NCBI GenBank assembly: GCA_027574665.1
Contig: CM050654.1
Span: 26,183,722 to 26,247,721 of the forward strand
Direction of reading: 5' to 3'
Origin: Rhynochetos jubatus
Taxonomy: Eukaryota > Chordata > Aves > Eurypygiformes > Rhynochetidae
DNA: 64,000 nucleotides
In this document: piece by piece, positions 39,101 through 57,100 of the stretch
Numbering within the stretch: the stretch's first letter is position 1
Layout of the letters: the number at the start of each line of letters is the position of its first letter
Notes under the pieces: generated by a model
The model's input: only the letters and a program-made list of their open reading frames with translations
Told to the model about the DNA's origin: nothing
The model's database searches: none
Program-made: the position numbers and the translations under genes

Positions 39101-42100
39101 GCCAAAAGGGCAGGTGAGATCACCACGCTAAATTAAGGCTTGCCCACCCTCCCCTCTCACCAAGGAACACACCAGCGAGCTTACCTCTCCCCTCCCGGCT
39201 CCTCCGACGGCTGTGCTGTAGAGAGAACACAGCAGATTAGTCAGCCAAGTGAAAAACACAACCCGACGTTTTTACCACTTGAACAGAGCAGAGCTGGAGA
39301 TGCATCATCCTCAGCTAGGGACGCACCCCGGGGACCTTTCTCGCGCTCTCATGCAAGCAGGAATCACCGGCTTGGAGTTTTGAGCTCCGCAGGCTTCAGC
39401 GAAGCACGCCTGGAGACGCCGAGTAGCCAGGGCACTGGCCTCAGGGTGCCCCAGCACACCTCACGACCAGCGTTGACAAACGCGCGGCGCGACACTCGGC
39501 TGCGAGGTGCGCCCTGCCGCTAGCGCGTGGGCTCTCCGCTGCAGGGGCTGTACAGCCTGTCCCGGCGTCCCCGACATCTGGGCAGTGTCATCTCCAGGGC
39601 ATTCACAGAGGGCTGCCAGCACGGCCCCGGAGCCGGGCAAAGCTTTCAGCTCCCACCTCGGAGCCCAGCGTGGCACTAGCAGGTCTGACCTGCATTTCCC
39701 GCTGAGCGGCCCACACCACAGGCCCTGGCAGGGTGCTGTGTACAAACGCCAGAGATCTCCCTGCTGTCTCTATCCTTTCCCATGGGATTAAGTCACAAAT
39801 AGCAGTCTTGTGTTTAATTATCTAATTTTAGGGCTCTTGTATGTCCCCTGACAGCCCTTTGTGTCAAGCACAGATATAACTACACTCCTAAGGTCTGGCA
39901 GTCTGGATAAGAGCAAGGGAAAGCCTACCGTCCTAAAGCTGGCAGGCAGAAGGTGGTGAAGCACTGGAACAGGTTGCCCAGTGGATGCCCCATCCTGGAA
40001 GCGCTCAAGGCCATGTTGGACTGGGCTTTGAGCAACCTGGTCTAGTGGAAGGTGTCCCTGCGCAAGGCAGGGGGGTTGGAACTGGATGATCTTTAAGGTC
40101 CCTTCCAACCCAAACCATCCTGTGATTCCGTGACAGATACATCTTTGATCCTGTCTGGCCAACAGCAAACTTGGTTCAAGGCATCCTAAAAATCAGTAGG
40201 ACACTACCCCCCCCCCCCCCCCCCGCATGTCACCACGTAAACAGGACTAAAATAAAGGTAGGGCGTTTATGTTCATAGTCCAGGCTACTTGTTGGAAACA
40301 GGCTTAAAAATGCCACATGAGCAAAAAGGGGTTTGAAACCTCCCTGGGGACATCAGCCAGGTGCAAAGCCCAAGAGCGGCAACGACTCCTACAGGGAAAC
40401 GCACAGAGGAGGCGAATATCTGCCACTGCCAACACCCAGCGAGACTTGAGGCTCCAGTTCCAGCCGCAGAAGAGAGCAACTGCTTGTAGCAGCCTTGCCA
40501 CCGCTCTCCCGAGACACAGGACATCGGGCCAAGTATGTCAGACTCCTCCTACCACCGCAGGCTCTGCATCAGCCGGCTCGCACGGTGCAGCGGAGCGGGA
40601 GGCCAAGCGCCCAGGGGAGGAGGCGATTCTTTGAGAGCGTGACCCAGATTTCCAGTAATCGGGCCTGACAAGAGGAGTCAACTGCTCTCAGACGGGGCTG
40701 CCCGCCCGCTCCTCTGCCCACGACCGCTCGGCACGGCGGTGCGGGCAGCTGGCGAGCGCTGCTCACAGAGGGAGCTTGGGGCGCGAGGCGAGCGTCGTGG
40801 ATGCGGCTGTACCCCAGCGGCGGGGGGGTTTGCTTCTCTCGCGTGACCGCTGCTGCTGTATTTTGCTGTTGTGCTTGGGACTCTAAAGCTGCTTAACCGC
40901 AGCACGCAGAACGCCAGCCGTATCTCAAAGCCTCTATTACCTGCGTTAAGTCACCCAGTAAGTGACACCGGGCGCTGTGCCGGCTGGCTATACCGGTTGT
41001 GCCAGCTACCGGAGCGGCTGTCGGGATGCTCACCGCGCTGCTGCAGGGAGTGCCAAGAACACGGCAAGCGGGACAGCACTGGAGCCCGCTCCTCTCCGAT
41101 CAGCTGCAGTAATCCAAGCCATCCAAAATATGCCAGCAGAGGGAGTGAAACAATCCTCCTCAGTCGGTGCCGTGGGTTCCAGAGACACTTTGGGGAGCTG
41201 CAGCACACTTCAGCAGGCTGCAGAGCATTCACGTGATTTCAACTAGCTGGTGAAACACAAGCTGTCTTTAAAATCAACAGTATCTTGCTTCCTGTCGTAG
41301 TCTGCCTGCTGTCCATCCCAAAGCACCGCAGTCTTACACCAGGGGGAGGAACAGCCCAACCACAAAAAAAACCTGGAGCGTTTCTGACAGGACACGTTCA
41401 CCTAGGTCAGGTTTAACTCCAACGGCAATGTTGCCTAGCACCGCTACAACTGAGCCAGCAAGGACACCCGCAGCTGGCCTCAGGTCATCAATAACCTGCC
41501 GAAATCTTCCTGTCGGCATTCCACACTGAACTGTGGGTTCATACAAACCACTCGACATACGCCAGACTCTTCTGGGAGACCAGTCGGCCGCGCGAGAGTT
41601 TAGGTTACGTGTTGGTACTGACAAATTATCACTGATGGATTCCTTGGCCCTTACAGGTTTTCAACACTTCAAGAGGCATTCTTCATCTCCGTGTAAACTT
41701 CAGCTAGAAAGCAGGGCCCCTTTTTAAAAAGCACCAGCCTTCAACCGCAACACAAGCTTTGCTAAAGCTCTTCCACACTCCGCTCCCCTAGGCTGACCAA
41801 AACACAGCTGCCCAATAACAGAAAACATCCCCGTTTGATACCCATTTCAGGAGAAAGTGGAGGTGCTTCCCAAGTCCTACAACAATATTTAAGTGAAGCC
41901 CATGTAGAGGTGGTTACGTACGGAGAAAACACCCTGCGTGGGAGCTGAAAACAGGCAGTCCTTTCTGACAGGACCTAAAAAGGTCGTGCATCTCGCTGCT
42001 GTTAGTGCGTCCCCTGATCCCAGTGTGAGTAACTGCAAAACACGCTGAGGTTTTAGCATTCCTTCCCAAGTGATGTTATAAGCAGTCACCCGAGACGTAC

Positions 42101-45100
42101 AGAACCGCCACAAGCTGAGGTTTGTGTATATACGTGCCGACTCCTGAAGGTGTGGTGCTGACCTACTTCCAAAAGCTCCTGGAAAGGTTTACAGGAAGCA
42201 CTGAGGAGGAAAGCCGCAAAGCTACAGCTCTGCTTCGGCGGGAAGCAAGAGCCGCACAAGAACCCCTAAGTATTCAGCAGCGTCAATTCAAAAGGAGGCC
42301 CCTCAGGAACGCAGAGCACCGCTCCTTCCTTGCGGAGGCTGAGGAAACGCGGTCCAGTGGACCGTGTCGAAAGCGAGGCTGTGACCTACCCAGGCATGTC
42401 AGAAAGGTGTCCCTGTCCTTTGCTGCCAGCGGCACGGAGCGAAACACGGGGAAGAACACCACGGAGGACTGGCTTGTTAGGATGCGCGCTGACTTCTTGC
42501 AGAGCTGATGACACACGGCGAGGCCAGCCCCTGGCGTGTTGTTTGGTTTGTTTTCTCTTTTTATTCCTCACTGCTCTGCGTCATGTAAATCGATTCCAGT
42601 ACGGATTTCCTATTTCTGCGATGACACAAGTTTTACAGGCCGGGTGCTTGCTGGATCGATTCAACCCCCACCTGCCTCAATGACACCATTCTGTATTGGA
42701 TACCAGGCTTTTGCATTTCTGGACATGTTTCAAGTGAGATGTTTTGGGTTGGCTTTAAACTATTCCCTTAAATCTCCGATGTGAATAAGCAGGAAATTAA
42801 ATTGGCCAGTGCAGTTTGGCTGCCTAGTTACCTGAACCGCACAAAGCAAACAGTTTCAAGACTACAGCTGAAACCTATCTAATCTTATCAGGACTTCTGT
42901 GAAAGCACCCTTTAAGTCAGTACCCTTTCAGGTCAAATAAAGGGCACCTTACAGGCACGCATATAGAGGGGCTTTCATTCAGAAACCCTCCCTAGAGTAG
43001 GGGGCAGGGAGGGAGGGCCCCAAGCTGCCTTTGAACAGCAGTAGATGCAGTAGGCAGGTCCGGGTCCCATCATTCAACAAATTCCAGCAAAGGAGGCACT
43101 CGAAGCAGACAGCAGCCAATCCACCCCTACCACGCTAGGAGGCTATTCCTCTTGTTGCATGTGTCTGATGTTGGCAAGGACCCTTCAATAAATGGGAGAG
43201 ATAAGCCAAGCGACCAGACTCACCGATGAGCTGGAGCCCAGACGCTGTTCGGTACAGGTATTGCCAGACCTCACCATCTCCTCTGCTACCTGCTGCAAGG
43301 AGAAGTGGTTCTCCTCTGCCTCTTTCAGGGCATCAGCCCACACTGCACTTAAACCAATACGCTTCGATGCCCGTGTTTCCTTGCCCCAGCTCAGCTGGCC
43401 ATGTATGCTCAACTCCGGAACAATCTTTTCACCATGACATTTGAAGGAGAGAAAGAACACAGCAGCAACACCGCATCATCCCCGCCACCAGTTCCCCTGA
43501 CGAACTAGCTGGGCCCCCTTAGTCACTCTTAACACGAGCTACTCCCAGAACTGAGAGCAATTCTCTCCGTGCTCAGGGTATTAGGATGCATCCTAATCCA
43601 AACAGGCAAGCACCAGTAGTTCCTGTAGTTCCAGTTGGAACGGGGCTTATACGACCGGTGAGAGCTGGGAAAGGGCCAACTGTGACCACAGTCCAGCAGC
43701 CGGTTAACACTCGAGCCGTGTCACTACCTGCAGTGTTCCTCATCACGTACCTGAGAAATCAAAGAGGAACCTGGGCTTCCACCTCTCCAGCAAGAGGATG
43801 CCGAGGAGGGACATGCTGAGGAGGAAGAGGGGTCTCAGGGAGGTGGAGGAAAACAACCTAGAAATCAAACGAGAAATCGTTCAGGCAGGAAAAAGGCAGC
43901 ACGTGACCGCTCTCGGCGAACAAACGAGTACGGCTCAGCGTGCGGCAGCACAGAAACCCCCTCCTGCTACCGGCCACTGCAGCAAGCGCCGTACCCCGCA
44001 GACGCCCACCACAGCACGCTCTCAAACGGCGCCTTTGCCCACCACCAGACAGCTGACTACCTGCCATCTCCCAACGCTCTCCTCCACTGCTCCTGAGCTC
44101 CGCCTTCGGTCGTAAAACAAGGCTAACGCTCCCTCCAAGTCCCTGTGACTCCTCAAGGTGGAGGGTCTAGATAACGTAAATAACGGATTGCTGTAGCAGA
44201 ACACTGATCGAGAATCAGCCTCTTTGCTGAAAACTTACATCCTACTTGTCATCACAAGGTCCGGCTATACCCGCAGGCAGCAGCAAAACGCAGCCTGCAC
44301 GTGCTCCCAGGCGCCTCTTCTTTCACCCCAAACCTCTCCCCGTTTAATCACAGCCTAGCACTTCAGAGGTTTAGTTGCTCACTCGACTCTATCGTAAAAC
44401 CTTTCACGTCCCTCAGCAACACGTTGGCTGGAGCCAAAAGCCAGCTCACACAGTACTACTCACACACAGACGGGCAATCCCACCACCCAAGCGTTTATCT
44501 CCCCACTCAACACAGATTCAACAGCAAAGGTCCCGGGGTGGTGCCTGTGCCAGCAGTGGCTGTCTGCATTCCCCCTTTCCTCCACACAAGAGCATCGGCA
44601 CTTCCCTCCAGCTCGGAGGAGCTCTTTTTTTAAGCCTCCCCAGAAACAACCGCCGGGAAAACGCGTTCACCCTCTCTCTTTTAAGGAAAACTCCTTTCCA
44701 GGAAGGGAAGAACCACTCCGCTATTTTACCCTGCTCCTCTTCAGCAAGCGTTTCCCAATAACTAATCTCAAACGCACCAAACTGGTCAGAGCCGGAGAGC
44801 ATCTCGCCGTGCAGCGCAGGGAAGGGCTGCGCTCCCCACCAAGCCACCGCCGGGACTTGGAAGAGACCCGTCTCACTGGGCAGCACAGAACGAAAGCTGA
44901 ACGCTTTCCGAGGGCTTGCAGGAGCTTAATGACCTAAACAACAGTGTTTTTATCCGTTCTCGTGGGACAAGTCTGCAACTTAACATGTCACAGCTGGAAG
45001 AATTTCCTCCTATCCCCCCCTCATTTATGGATTGCAATTGAAGGATGCTGGCTGAATCCTCCAAGGGACTGTAAATAATTCCTCCTCCTCCGTGATATTT

Positions 45101-46428
45101 AAATCTCTCTCTGCCCTCCCATATTCTGGGCAGTCTTTGTTCCTCTTGACCTTTTTACTCACAGTCCCTTAGCCAACATTGTCTACCATCCCTGCCATCT
45201 CATAGCACGCCTCTCTCCCTCCCACCAACTTCAAAGCTCTGCATTCAGACACTTCCAACTGGCAGAGGAGCCCAAAACCATTTAAGTACCCGGCTACCAT
45301 GTACGTCTCCGATAATCATATGGATGAGGGAGCAGAATGTAAGTGGCCTCCTCAGAGTGACTTCAAATGCTGTTTGGTCACATACTTTCCCCTTCTCTGA
45401 CTTCAGAATCTGCCCCGTCCTATTTCATCTGCAATCAGCATTTAACTCTTCCCCAGACCTGTTTTGACTTCTGCTGAGAAAACGGCGGGCCGAGAACGTT
45501 TTTGCCAGTAAAACTGACTGTTTATACAAACAGGATGTTTTTCATTCCCATCCACAGCTGGGCTCTGCCACTCACACTCCCGGCCCCTCGCGCTGCCGCC
45601 CTGCCCGAGGGGCAGAGGTTCTCAGGGAAGGCAGGGCAGGGGGCAAACGTTCACGCCCAAACCGAGCGGCCTTGGCCTTCGTGTGAAAAATCAGCACCCT
45701 CCAAATAAAGATTAACCAGCAGAAGGGCTTAAATAAAACGGCACACGACAGCCTGCCGCTGCAGAGCCCACGGGGCTTACTGACCGCGATTACAGGGTGA
45801 AGCGAACCGATGCAGCACGGATGCAAAAATTAACTAGAAACGTGCCTGGGCGAGCTTCCAGCTGGGCCCAGCTGCATTCTATTATCGCGGGGCAAATCCT
45901 GCCCAAGCTCTTGGCGCTTTCTCCCCTCGGGGAGGGGCCTGTTTACGCTTGTGGGAGAACAGCACGGTGGCTCCCGGCGAGGCGCATCCCGCGGCGGTAC
46001 TGGGTGCAGCTGCCACCCGCTGCGCTGCAGAACTACGGACCGCAGCTACCCCGGAGGGCATCGCCATCCACCCCCAAGGCTCGCAAGCGGCCACACGCCG
46101 CCGCCAAGGGCCGGACCCCGACAGCCGCCCGCGCCGCCTGCGCGGCCTCGGCGGGGCAGGCCCCGCTGCCGGCCCGCCCCCCCCCCCCGCGGCCTACCCC
46201 CGCCCCAGCTCACCAGAGGGCCCCGCTGAGCGCGGCGGCGGTGACCAGGCTGTACAGCGGCCTCTCCCACACCAGCAACCGCTGCGCCGCCGCCAGCGCC
46301 GCCTCCCAGCCCCGCAGCCGCTGCCGCAGCGCCGCCGCCAGCCGCGCCGCCGCCGCCGCCGCCGCCTCCTCCTCCTCCTCTTCGGCCGCCGCCGCCGCCG
46401 CTGCCTCCTCGGCCCGGCCGCTCGCCAT
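33159..46428 (-). CDS. RETREG2: Reticulophagy regulator family member 2 (FAM134A)
   Basis: ER membrane-shaping, LC3-binding protein of the RETREG/FAM134 family. Exons in transcript order: 46428-46214, 43857-43751, 39215-39185 (31-nt microexon), 38454-38319, 36998-36914, 36162-36025, 35699-35605, 34741-34606 and 33889-33159; phases agree, giving 557 residues (human 543). The N terminus is a low-complexity Ala/Glu run. The reticulon-homology domain has two hydrophobic hairpins: about 58-100 ([29 protein letters not shown]) and about 168-212 ([34 protein letters not shown]). The acidic C-terminal tail carries the LC3-interacting motif DDF500-E-L-L503 followed by DQGELEQ. The conserved DVKKTALAL...[10 protein letters not shown] block is in exon 8. 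Shares a promoter with CNPPD1. The largest introns are 1 and 2. Confidence 0.95.
39945..40133 (+). mobile_element. CR1 LINE 3' fragment in RETREG2 intron 2
   Basis: Plus-strand sense copy, antisense to RETREG2. It has the CR1 ORF end (GGTTGCCC...TTGGACTGGGC), the GATCTTTAAGGTCCCTTCC block and the terminal GTGATTCCGTGA-type repeat ending at about 40133. The start is approximate. Confidence 0.9.
40207..40224. repeat. C18 homopolymer
   Basis: Eighteen C in a row in RETREG2 intron 2, about 70 bases after the CR1 copy. Its length is prone to polymorphism and sequencing error. Confidence 0.9.
43858..46213 (-). other. RETREG2: RETREG2 intron 1 (2.4 kb)
   Basis: Lies between the CpG-island first exon and exon 2. 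No exon, repeat family or RNA gene recognised. Open frames on both strands here lack family resemblance. Confidence 0.75.
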
Positions 46429-46868
46429 GGCTGAGGGAGGGGAGAGAGAGGGGGGGAAGGCGGGAGGGGCCGCTGTCACCGGGGGAGGAGGCGGGGCGGC
46501 GAGCGCTGCACCGGCCCGGGCGGGCGGCACCACCTGACGGGGACCGCCGGCCGCTGGCGCCGCGCGCATGCGTAGCGCGCCCCGCGGCGGGGAGGGACCG
46601 GGGGCGCATGCGCTCTGGCGCGGCTGGAGCGGCGGGGTGCTGTGCGCAGGCGCACCGCCGGCCATGCCCCCTGCACCGGAAGAGGAAGACGGGCGGTAGG
46701 ATTGGGCCTTACAGCGGCTTCGCGGCCTTCGCTTCGGTCACCGGGCTTGGTCCCGGCCTCGGCGCGGCCCGGCACGCCGAAGGGGACTTGCTTTACGCCC
46801 TCGGCGCGGGCCCAACCTCCTTCGGCCACCGGAGGGGAGCTAGCAGCCCTGCCCCGGGGGCGGGCAGG
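46429..46868. promoter_or_regulatory. Bidirectional CpG-island promoter, RETREG2 / CNPPD1
   Basis: 440 bases separate the two divergent start codons. Three NRF1-type elements are present: GCGCATGCG at 46564-46572, the perfect palindrome GCGCATGCGC at 46604-46613, and TGCGCAGGCGCA at 46643-46654. An ETS-type ACCGGAAG follows near 46676. No TATA box. This is a typical NRF1/ETS housekeeping divergent promoter. Confidence 0.85.
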
Positions 46869-52422
<5,554 letters not shown>

Positions 52423-53223
52423 GAGCGTGGGGCAGCAGCCCCTTTCCCCCTTCCTTCCTAGTGTGGCACAACTCACTTCCTTGCACTTCTGGGACCCCTG
52501 ATCCATGAGGCTGCGCGGGGCTGGAGGCCCCTGTGTTGCTTCCAAACCAGCATTTGTGTCCCCCCACCCAGGTCAGGGGTGTCTTTCACTTTTTGGGGGC
52601 TGTTGGGGTGGAGTTGGCTTGTTGGGGTGCTGGGGTGGGAACCTACTAACTGGAGGGTAGAAATAGGGTGCCCTTGGGCTGGGGTGCTAGGGCAAGGGGG
52701 GTGTTGCACCTCTCCCTAGGGCGAGCGGGTGGCCCTTGGTGCTGGACAGAGGTGGTGTGTGGAACGTAGGGTGCTGGGGCTGTGTGTGGAGGGGCTGGGG
52801 CAGTGACCCTGTGTGGGGCTGGGTGCTCCAGGAGGAGGTGGGGTGCCTGGGCGAGGAGGTAGGAGGGGAGAGCGAGCAGCCTGAGCTGGCTGGCCATAGC
52901 AGCAGTTCCCCGTGGTGACCCCCAGGTCACATCTTGGGGGGCACAAGGGTCGCCCCAAGGGAAAGGGGGTGCCATGCTGGGCTTGGAGGTGGTGAGGTGT
53001 GGTTATGGCTGAGTTTCCTTATCTTGCTTGTGTGGGTGCTTTGAAACTGGGGTGCTCTGAGGTCCCATCCCAAACCCCAGCTGTCTGTGGCTGTGAGCAA
53101 GCAGTGCCTGACCGCTCCTCGCGGCGGGGAGACGGCCCCTTGCTGACCAGCTCACCGTGCCCCTTCTTTTTACTGTGGGTTTTACACCTGTTTTTCACTC
53201 TTTTGTAGACGCAAATCTCTTCC

Positions 53224-53229
53224 AATAAA
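53224..53229 (+). terminator. CNPPD1: CNPPD1 poly(A) signal
   Basis: AATAAA about 800 bases after the CNPPD1 stop; the intervening 52423-53223 is taken as 3' UTR. The signal is followed by a T/G-rich stretch (GTAGTTCTTGCTGTG). Confidence 0.8.
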
Positions 53230-54170
53230 AGTAGTTCTTGCTGTGCCCCCGCCTTGTCCTGCGGAGCCGCTCCGTGCTGGCAGCGTACCTAGCCCGGCGC
53301 AGAGCCTGTCCGTGCCGCTCCGCCTGTTCCTGCCCTGCTCTGGAGTGACTGGGCTCTCTGGTGACACGGTGGTGGGTCGGATGCCTTCGGAAGGCAGCGG
53401 GAGAGAGGAGGTTCCCCATCCTTGGGAATGCACGGTCTCCTGCTCTTTGCTCTCCGAAGTCTGTCCGGTTAATGAGTGAGCCCCGAGGGCTCGGCAGGGT
53501 CACTGACACAGCCACCTCTGCCCCGTGACAGAAACACCAGAATCCCCTGTGCTCCCGTGGGGGCCTTCCCAGCCAAGAGCAGCCTTCCCTGTCCCTGCAC
53601 TCCTTGTCCAGCGGCGGGATTCAGTGCCATCCTCCTAGGAGCTTGGGGAATGTGCTAGAACCCCGTCACAGCCCCTCCTGGTGTGGGTGCGGAGGGGAAT
53701 GGCAGGACCTGGGTGGGGGCTGTTAAGCTTTAAAAGGGCTCCTGGGGGTCTGATGGCGAGGAGGGGCTGGATGAGGGCAGGGGGAGGCCGTGCTGGGGGG
53801 AGCAAGCATGGGCAGGGCACGCTGGAGCTGGGGATGCTCCCCAGGCATATGAAGGAAGAGGGGTCTGTGCTGTGATCCACCCAGTCCCTGCCCCCTGTAT
53901 CCCCCCCAGGGATGGGTGCTGGGCTGTGGGCAGCTGCCACTGTCACCTGGCCCTTGCGGTGACAACCCAGGGTGACACTTGCATTCCTGGTCGTGAGGGC
54001 AGGTTACTCACCAACTCAAGTTAATGGCTAACCCCAGGGCAGCTCCTGCAGAAGGTGGAAGTTCAGCCCTACGTGGGCTGTGTGGAGCCCCTGGAGGGGG
54101 GGGGGGGTGTGGGGGAGCCTGCCCACCCCCTCCGCACCGCAAACGGGGAGCGGTGCGGGGAGGCAGCAGC
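53230..54170 (+). promoter_or_regulatory. SLC23A3: CNPPD1-SLC23A3 intergenic region and SLC23A3 promoter
   Basis: No exon supported. A TTTAAAAG TATA-like motif is at 53729-53736 and an HNF1-like site is at 54020-54032. A run of 12 or more G is near 54096-54109. Confidence 0.5.
54020..54032 (+). promoter_or_regulatory. SLC23A3: HNF1-like binding site upstream of SLC23A3
   Basis: GTTAATGGCTAAC is a near-palindromic match to the HNF1 consensus GTTAATNATTAAC (two mismatches). It lies about 140 bases before the chosen SLC23A3 start codon. SLC23A3 is a kidney proximal-tubule gene in mammals, where HNF1 factors act. Confidence 0.55.
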
Positions 54171-57100
54171 ATGAATGGGGGCTGCTGCGGAGCGCCTGGC
54201 GCTGGGACCCCCACGCTCGCGCCCAGCCCCTTGCAGAAGATGTGCTCCTGGGTGCTGAGCTGTTGTTTAGCCCTTCAGGTAAGGGGGGGGCCGTGGTGAG
54301 CAGCCAGAGAGGCGGGGTGATGGGCAGAGGGCTGGGATCCTCAGGTGGCAGGGAAGGGGCAGCATCCTGCCAGGGGAAGGGTGCTGGGAGGGAAGTGGAC
54401 AGCGGTGGGTGCTCTCTGGGGGGTGTCAGCACGCATCCGCTCAGGGAAGCTGGGCATGGGGTGCTGCGGGGAATCGCAACCACCCCCTCTCTTCCCTGCG
54501 CAGCATCTGGCCGTGCAGGCCTCCTTGCTCTGCACCTTCCACCTCCTCCTGCTGCCCACCCTGCCCGAGGAGCCGCCCCACGCCCAGGCCACCACCAGTG
54601 AGCTGCTGGCACGCAGCCTCTTTGCCTGCGGCATCTCCACAGTGCTGCAGACCACCCTGGGGAGCCGGTGAGCAAGGGGGATGGAGGGGACCCAGCCATC
54701 ACCAGGAGGAGGGGGGTGGCCGCCGTGGCAGGGCACGACTCTGCCCCCTCCTAGGCTGTGGGAAGAGAGGTTTTGCTGGAGGTGGGAAGGGGCACGAGGA
54801 CAACCCCTTACCCTGCATCCCTGCATGGCTGTCCCCTCCCTGCCATCACTGCATCCTCCTCTCTCGCACGTCCCTCCGGCAAACCTGCTGTGCTGTCCCT
54901 CTGGCTCCTGGCTGCCTCGCTCCAGCGTCGTACCCAGCTCCTCCGGACCACCCGGTGCCGCACGGGCGCTGGGCGTGCGCTTTGGCAAAGTTCTGTGTGC
55001 TGCCGCTTGGGATGTGCTAGGGCACGTTTAGGATACGGAGTGCCCTCCTGCCACTTCAGGGCTCCCAACTCCTCCACTTCCCATCCCTCACTCCTCCAGC
55101 AGCCAGCGCTTTGGGAGCAGCCCCCTCCCCCCTTTCTTTCCTCATGTACCCTTGCTGTTCCCTTTCCCAGGCTGCCGCTGGTTCAAATCCCATCCTTCGA
55201 GTACCTGGTCCCTGCCATGGTGCTGAGCTCCCACCTCTCCCTCGGTGCCAGGACGGACAGGAACGGTGAGCACAGCCCTGGAGCCATGCTGGTGCCAGGG
55301 AATGACACTGACAAGCCTGGCACATGGGGTAGGGATAAGGGGTAGCAAAGGGCCCTGCCTGCTGGCCCTGGCCCCTCTGGTGATGGTGCACAGCACCCTG
55401 CTCACTCCTGAGTGCCCCCCCAATGCATCTGGTCACCTCCCCAGGGTCAGGGTGGATGGGGATGGTGGCATGCTGGCCCTTCTCCAGCCAGCAGCCTCTG
55501 TGTGGTGTTCTCTTGGACCTGGCTCCAGGAGCCCAGCGTACACACGCATCGCATCCCTCCGAAATTCCCTTCCAGGCACGGCTGTGGCCGGCGTGTGCTC
55601 TGCACCGCACTGTGCTGTCGCAGGGAGCCGGGCAGCCTCGCTGCGAGAGGTGGGTGCTCCTGCGCTGGGGGTCCCCATCCTCCTGTTCTACCAGTACCCC
55701 AGCTGTCATCTGCATCCCTGCTTCCCCGCTTCCCCAGTCCCTTTTCCAGCCCACCTTGGGGATTGCCATGAATACGGGGGGACACAAGGGGATGTGCAAA
55801 GGCAACAGAGGTCATGGTGCATCTGTTGTCCCAGGCTTGGGATGAGCGGAGCACAGGGAATGGGTGATGTTGCTGGGGTGGTGGGAGTGTGGCAAAGGGC
55901 AATTTTGGGCTGGTCTCCATGTACCCTGCCCCACTGGTCCCATCCTTTCTTCCCACAGGTCTCTGGAGCCGTGCTGGTCTCTGGGCTGGTTCAGCTGGCG
56001 CTGGGAGTGTCCGGCATGTGTGGGTGGGCAGTCCGGCACTGCGGGCCCATGGTCCTGGCCCCCAGCCTCTCCATCATCGGGCTGTCTGCGTACAAGGAGG
56101 CTGCTTTCTTCTGCTCCGCTAACTGGGGGGTAGCACTGCTGTACGTGAGCCTGGGGGCCGCACTGGTGTGCAGCCCCCAGGGCTTCCCTTCTCCACAGGG
56201 ACAGGAACGGGGCATCCCTGTGGTGTATGGCATGCATTTGGGTCCCTGCAGCCGTGATGCTGCGTGCTGACCTGTGCTCCCTCTCCTAGGCTCATGCTCC
56301 TCGCTGTCACCTTCTCCCAGCATCTGGGGTCCTGCCGCCTGCCCTTCTGCACCTGGCCCCAGGCTCGGGGGGGCTCCACGAAGCCATCTGTCCCCACCCT
56401 GCGCACCTTCTCGGTACCGTGGCGTGTCTGCCCCTCCGCTGCACCCAGGTTTCTCTCTGAGCCTGGCTCATTGTTGCAGGGTTAGATGGGACCCAGTGGC
56501 CCTGGAGCAGGGGTGGGTGCTGGGAGCAGAGGCAGGGGGAAGTCCTGGTGCAGCTCCTGGGGTGCTGGAGGTGGGGGAGTGCAGAGGACCAGTGCTCAGG
56601 GGTGCTGGAGCAGCAGAGCCTGGGATGCTCCCTGCAGGAGTAAGGGGAGATGTGGCATGGCTCCTTGGGAGTGGTGGCAGCCTGTTGTTTGGGGCACAGC
56701 AAGCGGTGTGGCCGGCCAGGGGAGGAGAATTCTGAGCTGAGGTTCCCCTCACTGCCTTGCAGGTACTGCTCCCATTTGCTGGTGTCTGCATCGTTTGTGC
56801 CATCCTCAGCCATCTCCATATCCCCTGGGAATCGCTGGACCTGGCCATGGCACAGCTGTCCTGGGCCAACAGCACCTTCCATGCCCCTTGGCTCCGCATC
56901 CCCTATGCAGGTGGGGGGAAGCAGGGCTGGGTGCAGCCATCCACTCTCAGCAAGGGCCCCTGTCACCCGTCCCCTCTCCCTCCGCTGCAGGCGAGTGGGG
57001 GTGGCCGCTGCTCACCCCCAGGGCACTGACAGTGGGCATCGCCATGGCCATCGGTTGCAGCATGAACTCGGTGGGCTGCTACGTGCTGTGCGGGAGGCTG

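Larger units (their letters stand above)
39216..43750 (-). other. RETREG2: RETREG2 intron 2 (4.5 kb)
   Basis: Holds a plus-strand CR1 fragment, an 18-base C run and an open stretch at 43185-43460 discussed under findings. I see no other supported gene or RNA. Confidence 0.8.

Noticed and set aside
40951-41232. Minus-strand frame containing [11 protein letters not shown]
   Set aside because: Superficially like the RETREG hairpin, but splice sites and phase do not fit and the real exon was found elsewhere.
41334-41624. Minus-strand open frame with hydrophobic stretch in RETREG2 intron 2
   Set aside because: Briefly considered as the second RETREG2 exon, but the true exon, with matching protein and phase, is at 43751-43857.
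54024-54170. Upstream in-frame start for SLC23A3
   Set aside because: The ATG is inside the HNF1-like motif and the added 49 residues are Gly/Pro low complexity; 54171 is preferred, though transcript data could reverse this.
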